This document shows, piece after piece, positions 1 to 4,975 of a DNA stretch of 6,751 nt (position 1 is the stretch's first letter; the number at the start of each line of letters is the position of its first letter). The stretch is from NCBI GenBank assembly GCA_002477185.1, contig DLOI01000068.1, positions 1-6,751 of the forward strand, read 5' to 3'. A program made the position numbers and the translations under genes. The notes beneath the pieces were generated by a model. It was not told where the DNA came from. It did no database searches and was given only the letters and a program-made list of their open reading frames with translations. The DNA comes from Alphaproteobacteria bacterium UBA7488. GTDB lineage: Bacteria > Pseudomonadota > Alphaproteobacteria > CAAHEQ01 > UBA3637.

Positions 1-69
1 TTTAGGTTGGGATTAATCGATACCTTTGATTTCAAAGCGCGTCCACGATGGCCACTTGACACTTTGTAG
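1..69 (+). CDS. possible 3' end of an unidentified upstream gene
   Basis: Frame 1 is open from the window edge to a TAG at 67-69 and would encode 22 residues ending in RPRWPLDTL. The other two forward frames stop almost at once. This stretch is visibly richer in GC than the intergenic DNA downstream, which fits coding sequence. I do not recognise the peptide. If it is real, the -35 box of the thioredoxin promoter lies inside its last codons. The minus strand also has a short open frame here, so the call is weak. Confidence 0.25.
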   Translation, partial: FRLGLIDTFDFKARPRWPLDTL

Positions 70-86
70 AGATTAGTCTATATAAT
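56..86 (+). promoter_or_regulatory. sigma-70-type promoter of the thioredoxin gene
   Basis: A perfect -35 box TTGACA lies at 56-61. The -10 is either TATATA at 79-84 (17-bp spacer) or TATAAT at 81-86 (19-bp spacer). Transcription would start near position 91, giving a leader of about 27 nt before the ATG at 119. A Shine-Dalgarno AAAGGAG at 104-110 sits 8 nt before that ATG. Confidence 0.8.
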
Positions 87-118
87 TTGATGATATTAAC
101 AATAAAGGAGAACCCAAA

Positions 119-433
119 ATGGACATTGTTACCGATAACACGTTTGAAGCCGAAGTATTGAAATCCGCCAAACCCGTACTAGTTGATTTTTTTGCCACGT
201 GGTGTGGACCATGTCGTCAAATGTTGCCGATTGTGACTGAATTGGCAACAGAAATGGCCGATAAAGTTAAAATTGTTAAAATGGATGTGGATGAAGCACC
301 CAAAACACCAAGTGATTATGCTATTCAATCCATTCCAACAATGATTTTATTTAAAGACGGAAAAGTTTTGGATCAAATTACGGGCGCATTACCCAAATCC
401 GAATTGGCTAAATGGATTAATTCAAAGATTTAA
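119..433 (+). CDS. trxA: thioredoxin
   Basis: This is a complete 104-residue thioredoxin, the usual length for the family. It is a cytoplasmic disulfide reductase that passes electrons from thioredoxin reductase to substrates such as ribonucleotide reductase. The active site WCGPC is at residues 28-32. The buried acid matching E. coli Asp26 is Asp23, in LVDFFA. The cis-proline loop SIPT is at 71-74 (Pro73), and the FKDGK turn and the C-terminal GALPKSEL helix follow the E. coli protein closely. The ATG is set by AAAGGAG 8 nt upstream and by a good promoter at 56-86. A perfect hairpin terminator follows 30 nt after the stop, so the gene is probably transcribed alone. Nothing in the sequence is anomalous. 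The family call is very secure, though a genome may carry other thioredoxins. Confidence 0.96.
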   Translation: MDIVTDNTFEAEVLKSAKPVLVDFFATWCGPCRQMLPIVTELATEMADKVKIVKMDVDEAPKTPSDYAIQSIPTMILFKDGKVLDQITGALPKSELAKWINSKI

Positions 434-462
434 TTTAATCAATTAAAAGTCTGATTATTATA

Positions 463-498
463 TAAAATTACAGCCTTTTTATAAAGGCTGTAATTTTA
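463..498. terminator. intrinsic terminator, probably bidirectional
   Basis: A perfect 16-bp stem pairs 463-478 with 483-498 around a TTAT loop. The core is ACAGCC/GGCTGT, with A-runs on one arm and T-runs on the other. It therefore reads as a hairpin plus U-rich end on both strands. On the plus strand it ends thioredoxin transcription 30 nt after the stop. On the minus strand it lies about 100 nt beyond the end of the ASCH gene and could end that operon too. Confidence 0.88.
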
Positions 499-597
499 AT
501 ATTTGAAGGAAATTGTTTAAACAGAGATGTTCCAATGTTTGTTATAGTTAGCAGTATCGCAAACTAATACTATTAGAATTAAGGAATAATAAATTGT

Positions 598-987
598 TTA
601 TATAAGAATGTCATCCAAATTCCAAAGTCCCTGTTTGCCCGAAATTAGGATTTCTTTGTGAGGCAGATGGACATTCTCAAGTTTCCATGCGTATCGACCT
701 TCCTTATAAAACCCCCAATCAAGTTCTTGTTCGCCTAAACCAGATAAAAATTGCGGTGTCATTAAAATGCAATCCGTAATATCGGCAAACGCCACTACTT
801 GCCCGAATTTTTCAGGATGCAGACCATATTTTTCGGCCAAAATTTCATCAAAAGGACTCATTTTTCGACAAGCTGCATGAATAGCCAATGTCCCACGAAA
901 ATGCGTACGCCAACACCTCGTTTCATAGTGTTTTAAACCTTTTGCAATTGCCTCGGCATATGGCTGCCATAATGTTAATGCTTTCAT
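598..987 (-). CDS. ASCH-domain protein
   Basis: This is a 129-residue single-domain protein of the ASCH (ASC-1 homology) superfamily. The domain is a PUA-like beta-barrel thought to bind RNA; the E. coli member YqfB is an N4-acetylcytidine amidohydrolase. Visible hallmarks are the N-terminal LTLWQPYAEAI, the signature G-x-K-x-x-E-x-R at residues 17-24 (GLKHYETR) followed by W26, LAIHAA at 34-39, and a C-terminal GKQGLWNL strand. The frame is open far upstream into the nitroreductase gene. The start at 987 is preferred because AGAGG lies 5 nt before it and because ASCH homology begins exactly at MKALTLWQP. It follows the nitroreductase after 16 nt, so the two are co-transcribed. Substrate and role are unknown. 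The fold is a confident call; the function is not. Confidence 0.88.
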   Translation of the reverse strand: MKALTLWQPYAEAIAKGLKHYETRCWRTHFRGTLAIHAACRKMSPFDEILAEKYGLHPEKFGQVVAFADITDCILMTPQFLSGLGEQELDWGFYKEGRYAWKLENVHLPHKEILISGKQGLWNLDDILI

Positions 988-992
988 AAATG

Positions 993-997
993 CCTCT
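993..997 (-). promoter_or_regulatory. RBS that fixes the ASCH start
   Basis: On the minus strand AGAGG sits 5 nt before the ATG at 987-985. It supports the short 129-residue protein over a 68-residue N-terminal extension, which would only be an out-of-frame reading of the nitroreductase gene. Confidence 0.75.
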
Positions 998-1003
998 TTA
1001 CCT

Positions 1004-1525
1004 TTAACCCTTCGGATAGAAAACCAAATCTTCCAAAGGTTTACGGTCATTTTTATAACGGTCAATCGGTTTTTGCGTACCATCCTCACCATAACCGACA
1101 GCCAAAATATTAATCGGAACCCAATTTTCGGGCAGGGCGAATTCTTGTTGGATAATATCTGGTTTAAACCAACATATCCATACGCTTCCAAGCCCTAATT
1201 CCGTTGCTTTGAGCATCATATGAGTTGTAACAATGCTTGCATCAATATCCAGCAACGTTTTGCCATCATACGGACGATCCCATACACATGATGCATCTGA
1301 ACATACAATAAATACCAAAGGTGCACCGAATGTTTTGGTTGCTTTGTTAATTTTATCTATGTTTTCCTTATTATTCAAAACAATAATCCGTTGCGGTTGC
1401 CGATTGGCGCCCGTAGGAGCCAATCTGGCAGCTTGCAAAATATCATTAATTTTTTCTTGTTCAACCGGCCAATCTTTATACGCGCGCACCGAACATCTTT
1501 TTTTAATCAAATCATCAAAATACAT
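1004..1525 (-). CDS. nitroreductase-family FMN oxidoreductase
   Basis: This 173-residue protein has the layout of small FMN-dependent nitroreductases, which use NAD(P)H to reduce nitroaromatics, quinones or flavins in the cytoplasm. The N-terminal FMN-phosphate motif is KKRCSVRAY (residues 8-16, Arg10 and Arg14). The second flavin motif is APTGANRQPQR at 36-46. The mid-domain helix DIDASIVTTHMML runs from 93 to 105, followed by a GLGSVW segment. The C-terminal VGYGEDG at 143-149 leads to the K-x-x-x-x-L-E-D-L-V-F end typical of the family. It is at the short end of the family range but looks complete. The ATG at 1525 is chosen over an upstream in-frame ATG at 1558 because GGGAGG lies 5 nt before it and the predicted transcription start lies downstream of 1558. 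It is first in an operon with the ASCH gene. The physiological substrate is not evident. Confidence 0.9.
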   Translation of the reverse strand: MYFDDLIKKRCSVRAYKDWPVEQEKINDILQAARLAPTGANRQPQRIIVLNNKENIDKINKATKTFGAPLVFIVCSDASCVWDRPYDGKTLLDIDASIVTTHMMLKATELGLGSVWICWFKPDIIQQEFALPENWVPINILAVGYGEDGTQKPIDRYKNDRKPLEDLVFYPKG

Positions 1526-1530
1526 TGTTA

Positions 1531-1536
1531 CCTCCC
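1531..1536 (-). promoter_or_regulatory. RBS that fixes the nitroreductase start
   Basis: GGGAGG on the minus strand lies 5 nt before the ATG at 1525-1523. It is the strongest Shine-Dalgarno of this operon. It favours the 173-residue protein over an 11-residue longer reading. Confidence 0.8.
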
Positions 1537-1557
1537 TTTTATATTTTACATAGCTCA

Positions 1558-1586
1558 AGTATAAGAAAATTTTTAATGGACGACAA
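1558..1586 (-). promoter_or_regulatory. promoter of the nitroreductase-ASCH operon
   Basis: On the minus strand a -35 TTGTCG (1586-1581, 4 of 6 matches) and a -10 TATACT (1563-1558, 5 of 6) are separated by exactly 17 bp. Transcription would begin near 1551, about 26 nt before the start codon. It is back to back with the tRNA-Gln promoter. No clear operator is visible between them. Confidence 0.6.
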
Positions 1587-1646
1587 GCATATTATGAATA
1601 GGATGAGGGTAATCTTCTAAAATGTACAGATTTTTTTAAATTCCAA

Positions 1647-1674
1647 TTGTAATTTGTATAAAAAGGATTATAAT
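1647..1674 (+). promoter_or_regulatory. promoter of the tRNA-Gln gene
   Basis: A consensus -10 TATAAT lies at 1669-1674 and a -35-like TTGTAA at 1647-1652, with a 16-bp spacer. Transcription would start near 1681, only about 5 nt upstream of the mature tRNA 5' end. Confidence 0.65.
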
Positions 1675-1679
1675 AACAA

Positions 1680-1765
1680 CGAAATTGGGATATCGTCTAA
1701 TGGTAGGACAGCGGATTCTGACTCCGTCAATCCAGGTTCGAGTCCTGGTATCCCAGCCAATTTCG
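1680..1765 (+). repeat. complementary leader and trailer flanking tRNA-Gln
   Basis: CGAAATT at 1680-1686 is perfectly complementary to AATTTCG at 1759-1765. Six of these pairs lie outside the mature tRNA; the seventh would join U1 to the terminal A of CCA. In a primary transcript this could extend the acceptor stem past a bulged GCC. Confidence 0.5.
1686..1759 (+). tRNA. tRNA-Gln(CTG)
   Basis: This 74-nt gene folds as a full cloverleaf. The acceptor stem TGGGATA (1686-1692) pairs with TATCCCA (1749-1755), followed by discriminator G1756 and an encoded CCA. A short D-arm carries the AATGGTAGG loop. The anticodon stem GCGGA/TCCGT contains one G-T pair and closes the loop TTCTGAC, whose anticodon is CTG at 1718-1720. 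The T-arm is CCAGG-TTCGAGT-CCTGG. The U1-A72 first pair is characteristic of bacterial tRNA-Gln. Anticodon CUG reads only CAG, so a separate tRNA-Gln(TTG) must exist elsewhere for CAA. The gene has its own promoter and is a single tRNA, not part of a cluster. Confidence 0.96.
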
Positions 1766-1997
1766 GTCTTATCATCTTTATCACATTTATAAAATGATAA
1801 ATAAAATCAACTTAATACAAACACTTTTGTGAGTATGTCCGAAATAAATAAATATTCAAATCATTCGAATTAATCTTTAATTTATTATAAATCCCTTTGT
1901 TTCAGCCATTACCAGGACATTTTTATGAATAATCAGTCCGATTCTAAGGCTGATGAATGTAGAAATATACGTTTTTAAAGAATTAGCTCGCTCAAAA

Positions 1998-2026
1998 TTG
2001 ATACAAATTTAAGAGCAGGGTATCTT
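1998..2026 (+). promoter_or_regulatory. promoter-like pair with no gene behind it
   Basis: TTGATA (1998-2003) and TATCTT (2021-2026) are separated by exactly 17 bp. Nothing on the plus strand downstream is coding, so if it is active it would produce a non-coding transcript running towards the adenylate-kinase-like gene in antisense. AT-rich DNA gives such pairs easily by chance. Confidence 0.22.
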
Positions 2027-2064
2027 TGCAAAAACTTGTAAGGCTGAATTAATAATTATAAAAG

Positions 2065-2079
2065 TTAACGTTATATTAA
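2065..2079. promoter_or_regulatory. CtrA-like site, TTAA-N7-TTAA
   Basis: TTAA at 2065-2068 and TTAA at 2076-2079 are separated by exactly 7 bases, matching the binding consensus of the alphaproteobacterial cell-cycle regulator CtrA. In DNA this AT-rich the pattern is expected about once in a few kilobases, so it matters only because of the DnaA boxes 140 bp away. Confidence 0.2.
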
Positions 2080-2219
2080 TGCGCTTATTTTCAATAAATT
2101 TAAATTTTATAAGTTTTAAATATCTAAAACATAAAAATGCGACTTATTACCACACAAATACTTAACGGGCATTGAAATCGTAAAAAGCGAACTGATAATA
2201 AAACACGAAACCTCATCAT

Positions 2220-2240
2220 TTATTCACAAAGTTATCCACA
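2220..2240 (+). promoter_or_regulatory. two tandem DnaA boxes
   Basis: TTATTCACA at 2220-2228 and TTATCCACA at 2232-2240 both match the DnaA-box consensus TTATNCACA; the second is the classic high-affinity form. They have the same orientation and are 3 bp apart. Two consensus boxes this close are unlikely by chance even in AT-rich DNA. They suggest cooperative DnaA binding, at an origin or at a DnaA-controlled site. Confidence 0.6.
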
Positions 2241-2273
2241 GATGAAATAACATTATGATTTATAAGGGAAGTT

Positions 2274-2289
2274 TGTAATTTTTATTACA
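2274..2289. repeat. small palindrome TGTAAT-TTTT-ATTACA
   Basis: Six-bp arms (2274-2279 and 2284-2289) flank four T. It could be an operator-like dyad or a weak hairpin. It lies 34 bp from the DnaA boxes. Confidence 0.35.
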
Positions 2290-2304
2290 TCAATTTGTCG
2301 CATA

Positions 2305-2325
2305 ATTTGTATTATGTATACAAAT
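2305..2325. repeat. 8-bp inverted repeat with 5-bp spacer
   Basis: ATTTGTAT (2305-2312) and ATACAAAT (2318-2325) are perfect inverted copies around TATGT. The size and spacing suit a dimeric DNA-binding protein. It is also the only sizeable hairpin candidate within 110 bp past the end of the minus-strand operon, though it lacks a U-tract. Confidence 0.45.
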
Positions 2326-2408
2326 ATATGTTCAAAAAAGGGGCGGCAATAATTATGATAATTTTTCAATATATTACTTCATTTATTAATGTGAAACTTT
2401 CATGAATT

Positions 2409-3140
2409 TTACGCGCGTGAATTTGATTTTTTTTCTTTTTTCAGATTCTTTAATACACATGTGCCATTGCGACAAATATGTTTCGTGAAATGTGTTATCG
2501 CGCAATTATTCTCTTTTTGATAATATGAACACTGTAAGCGATTTTGATTAATAATCGCCAATGCTTCTTTCAAACGTTCCATCGGATTGTCATTAACATT
2601 GACCATATGCATTATGTTTTTAAAATATGGTCTGATTGCATCACATTGAGAACGATAAATATTTAATCTTTGTTTAATGGTTTCCGGGGTATCATCTTCT
2701 CTTTTTTGAAGCGCACTATGGCAATAATCGCATTCATTTTCAATTTTCGGGGGTTTTAATTGCGCATGATATGAAGCACCACACGCACATATTACTCGAC
2801 TGCAGGAACGCTCAATAACATTTTCATCTGTACAAGACAATTCAACAAACATTTTAAGCTTAACAACATTTAATTTTTCAAGATAACGTATAAATTTTGC
2901 TTGCTGTACATTGCGTGGATAACCATCTAAAACAATAAAACCAGCATCGTTTCGGCTTAACAAATTTTCAATTAATATTTTATTGACAATCCTATCTTCA
3001 ACCAAAGAACCATCAGCGCGTGCCAATCCCATAGAACGCAAAATATTGCCGGTAGAGACCGTATTTTTTTCATCGAAATGTTGAATTAGCGAACTCTTTC
3101 CAGAAGCAGGGGGTCCGAATATCATATAAACATCAATCAC
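2409..3140 (-). CDS. divergent adenylate kinase-like nucleoside monophosphate kinase with Cys-rich tail
   Basis: The first 195 or so of 243 residues form an adenylate kinase, which interconverts 2 ADP with ATP and AMP in the cytoplasm. Visible elements are the P-loop GPPASGKSS (9-17, Lys15), STGNILR (29-35), LDGYPRN (71-77, Arg76), Arg111 and Arg115 before the LID, a Cys-containing LID (Cys118, Cys120, Cys137, Cys140) with YH and PP, then KREDD (146-150, Arg147) and QRL (Arg158). All catalytic arginines of the E. coli enzyme have counterparts. Three things are odd. The NMP-binding segment between STGNILR and LVEDRIV is about 11 residues shorter than in E. coli. The first LID pair is C-x-C instead of C-x2-C. 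A tail with Cys204, Cys213, Cys223, Cys228 and a basic end follows the core. The start is GTG, directly after the MBL stop, with GAGG 5 nt upstream. It is likely a paralogue of the housekeeping adk, which is usually in the ribosomal-protein cluster; NMP specificity is uncertain. Confidence 0.82.
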   Translation of the reverse strand: MIDVYMIFGPPASGKSSLIQHFDEKNTVSTGNILRSMGLARADGSLVEDRIVNKILIENLLSRNDAGFIVLDGYPRNVQQAKFIRYLEKLNVVKLKMFVELSCTDENVIERSCSRVICACGASYHAQLKPPKIENECDYCHSALQKREDDTPETIKQRLNIYRSQCDAIRPYFKNIMHMVNVNDNPMERLKEALAIINQNRLQCSYYQKENNCAITHFTKHICRNGTCVLKNLKKEKKSNSRA

Positions 3141-3884
3141 TTAAACCTCACAGTTAAAGCTGAATCCATCATATCCGGGCCTGACGTAGCTAGGTAGTTC
3201 ATTACACAAAGTATTATAATCCATCCGGGTACCCATATGTGTCAAATAAACATGCTCAGGATGAATATCATCAATCCATTTCAATGCCTCAGGCAAACAA
3301 ACATGCTTATTACTGGGCTCACGCGTTGTAACGCCTAAAACCCACGTTTTAATGCCACGCAATAAATCAAACCCCTTTTGTTCCATTGTCAACACATCCG
3401 TCGAATAAGCAAACTGGCCAATTTTAAACCCCATTGACCAATCCTGACCATGGTTTTGCAAAATAGGAACAATCTCTAATTCATTAATTTTAAAAGGTTT
3501 ATATTCTTCAATTGTTTGAATTTTCAAACCATTCGGATTAAGCAAATATGGTACCAACCCCTTAAATTTATCCTGGTGATAACCACTGATATAAACCGGT
3601 AGCGGCTTATCTTTCAACAAGGAAACCAAGTCCCCTGCTCCTGCCATATGGTCTTGATGAGAATGCGTATAGACGACAGCATCAATTCGTTTTATCCCTG
3701 CCCTGACCAATTGTAAACGTATTTCCGGCCCCGTATCAAATAGGACCGTCGTTTGCTCAGTTTGAACCAGCAAACCGCACCTCGTACGATTATTTTCGGG
3801 CGTGGTCGGATCGCAATCCCCGTATCCTCTTGAAATGCTCGGAATACCATAAGACGCCCCTGAACCCAAAATAGTGACTTTCAT
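3141..3884 (-). CDS. MBL-fold metallo-hydrolase (PhnP-like)
   Basis: This 247-residue protein of the metallo-beta-lactamase superfamily belongs to the group containing PhnP, a phosphoribosyl cyclic phosphodiesterase, and is normally found beside tatD in alphaproteobacteria. The N-terminus LGSGASYGIPS and the CDP-x5-NNRTRCG stretch (24-37) are typical of that group. Metal ligands are all present: T-H-S-H-Q-D-H at 73-79 (His74, His76, Asp78, His79), His145 in QNHG, Asp163 in YSTD, His194, and His216 in YLTHM. It therefore looks catalytically intact with a two-metal site. AGGGGTG overlaps the preceding TAG and lies 8 nt (from GGGG) before the ATG at 3884, a good ribosome site. Eleven bases separate it from the upstream GT10 gene, and its TAA abuts the GTG of the kinase gene. 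The physiological substrate of this operon member is unknown. Confidence 0.9.
   Translation of the reverse strand: MKVTILGSGASYGIPSISRGYGDCDPTTPENNRTRCGLLVQTEQTTVLFDTGPEIRLQLVRAGIKRIDAVVYTHSHQDHMAGAGDLVSLLKDKPLPVYISGYHQDKFKGLVPYLLNPNGLKIQTIEEYKPFKINELEIVPILQNHGQDWSMGFKIGQFAYSTDVLTMEQKGFDLLRGIKTWVLGVTTREPSNKHVCLPEALKWIDDIHPEHVYLTHMGTRMDYNTLCNELPSYVRPGYDGFSFNCEV
3146..3150 (-). promoter_or_regulatory. RBS that supports the GTG start of the kinase gene
   Basis: TGAGG on the minus strand, inside the last codons of the MBL gene, lies 5 nt before GTG at 3140-3138. It makes GTG a better start than the ATG five codons later, which would cut into the first beta strand before the P-loop. Confidence 0.7.
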
Positions 3885-3895
3885 TTATTTCACCC

Positions 3896-4975
3896 CTATC
3901 TAAAACGATTAAAAATTTTATCTACAAACTTTTCTTCTTTAAAAATAACGCTGATAAGATTGTTGACAGCGCCATCAACATCGGTTATTTCACTTTTTTC
4001 ATTTGGTGCGTTAATAAAATTTTTAATACACATTATATAACTTAAATACGTTTCATCCGACATATGTTTTATATAATCATATAATTTGTCGTAAGTGTCA
4101 AAATCTTTTTTATTTATAAAGCATTCCTGAGGAATATAAGTATCAATATCATCGGCGCCCAAATAAATCGGAACAGCACCGCCATTCATTACATCCCATA
4201 TTTTTTCCGAAATATAATTTTTTGAAAAACTATTTTCGTAAGCAAAAACAAACCGAGCCTTTTTTACCGTTTCTTTTTTATTTTTTGCATAACCTTTGTA
4301 TTGTCGGTCGAAATCTTTCCATGATTCGGGCTGAATTGTCGATTTCATTTTATTCCACCCTTGCCCATAAAACTCGAAATCTTCCGGATGATTTTCAATA
4401 AACCATTTAACCAAATTGCGACGCTCGTGATACAAAGAACGATTTGGTACATAATTTAAATTGCTGGCAATTTGCATACTCAAAACTGTTTTTTGTTTTA
4501 AATCCACATCTTGATAAGAATCAAAAGAATAAATCAATCGCATATAGTGATATTTTTGATTATCAACTAAATCTTTATCGTAAGTAAAAATTTTCTGAAA
4601 CAAATAGTGTTTGTCTTTGTTATATAATAACGGGGTTGAAAAAGGCGTTTCTAAAAACCATACGTAAGATTTATCTTTAAGACTTTCGGGCGGTAATGGC
4701 GCACGCGCATAGATATATAGAATAAGATCACTTTCATGTATTGGATTTATATCCTGTGTTGACAAATCAAACCCATGATTAAAAAATGATTCTTTCAACT
4801 TCTGATAAAAGGCATTGGTTTTAAATATACGGTTGTTTTTATCTTCGTCCCAAATATATAAACACGCTTTATGAAGTGCTAATTTATCGCGTGTATATTG
4901 GCAAATAAACACTCCCACAAACAAACAACATATAAAAATACCAATATAAAACACCCAGATGCGAAAATATCTCAT
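3896..4975 (-). CDS. membrane-anchored GT10 (alpha-1,3/4-fucosyltransferase-like) glycosyltransferase
   Basis: A 359-residue protein of glycosyltransferase family 10, whose members move fucose from GDP-fucose to GlcNAc or glucose in surface glycans such as LPS. A hydrophobic N-terminal helix (about residues 6-26) precedes the catalytic region. The donor-binding half shows RFVFAYENS (241-249), Y254, the E257-K258 pair in ISEKIWD, then GGAVPIYLGA (265-274) and YIPQECFI (280-287). This matches the family pattern of F-E-N, Y-x-x-E-K and G-A-x-P-x-x-x-G. Upstream, FYGQGW (202-207) and R185-R186 also fit. GTG at 4981, directly after the tatD TAA, would add two residues; ATG is preferred but neither has a clear Shine-Dalgarno, so translational coupling to tatD is likely. 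Four hand-counted 60-base lines give 25-28% GC, against 33-48% in lines from tatD and the MBL gene, suggesting acquisition. Family call is strong; sugar and acceptor are inferred. Confidence 0.87.
   Translation of the reverse strand: MRYFRIWVFYIGIFICCLFVGVFICQYTRDKLALHKACLYIWDEDKNNRIFKTNAFYQKLKESFFNHGFDLSTQDINPIHESDLILYIYARAPLPPESLKDKSYVWFLETPFSTPLLYNKDKHYLFQKIFTYDKDLVDNQKYHYMRLIYSFDSYQDVDLKQKTVLSMQIASNLNYVPNRSLYHERRNLVKWFIENHPEDFEFYGQGWNKMKSTIQPESWKDFDRQYKGYAKNKKETVKKARFVFAYENSFSKNYISEKIWDVMNGGAVPIYLGADDIDTYIPQECFINKKDFDTYDKLYDYIKHMSDETYLSYIMCIKNFINAPNEKSEITDVDGAVNNLISVIFKEEKFVDKIFNRFR

Larger units (their letters stand above)
1760..2408. other. 649-bp AT-rich gap without a convincing gene
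   Basis: I see no credible coding sequence: stops are dense in all frames, and the only ribosome-site-plus-ATG combination (1914-1978) gives 17 codons. The gap separates a plus-strand tRNA from the end of a minus-strand operon, so it has no obvious need to be long. It contains very AT-rich DNA at about 2045-2135, a TTAA-N7-TTAA pair, two tandem DnaA boxes at 2220-2240 and two palindromes at 2274-2289 and 2305-2325. A rho-independent terminator for the minus-strand operon is not visible. Possible readings are a replication-origin-like or DnaA-regulated region, an unrecognised small RNA, or decayed DNA. Confidence 0.6.

Noticed and set aside
545..566. Imperfect hairpin between thioredoxin and the ASCH gene
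   Set aside because: It has 7 pairs interrupted by an A-A mismatch and no U-tract in either direction. The perfect hairpin at 463-498 is the better terminator for both sides.
988..1191. N-terminal extension of the ASCH protein
   Set aside because: These codons run in another frame through the nitroreductase gene. The ribosome site and family start agree on 987.
1233..1553. Plus-strand open frame of 106 codons
   Set aside because: It lies wholly antisense to the nitroreductase, whose flavin motifs, ribosome site and promoter are clear. No homology or ribosome site supports the plus frame.
1769..1801. Hairpin after tRNA-Gln (TTTATCA with TGATAAA) as a terminator
   Set aside because: The stem is only 7 bp and almost all A-T, two alternative pairings compete, and no U-tract follows.
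1914..1978. 17-codon ORF (ATG at 1925) with AGGA 7 nt upstream
   Set aside because: It is short, has no recognisable motif and no clear promoter, and such ORFs arise often by chance. Codons 3-10 also form a weak 7-bp hairpin, so the signal is ambiguous.
2136..2240. CRISPR or short tandem repeat array
   Set aside because: Only loose similarities such as ATGCGCTTATT and ATGCGACTTATT were found. There are no regularly spaced identical repeats anywhere in the window.
2333..2342. T6 run on the minus strand downstream of the kinase gene as an operon terminator
   Set aside because: The run is preceded by GCCGCCCC without a complementary arm. The only nearby hairpin is a 5-bp A-T stem too far upstream.
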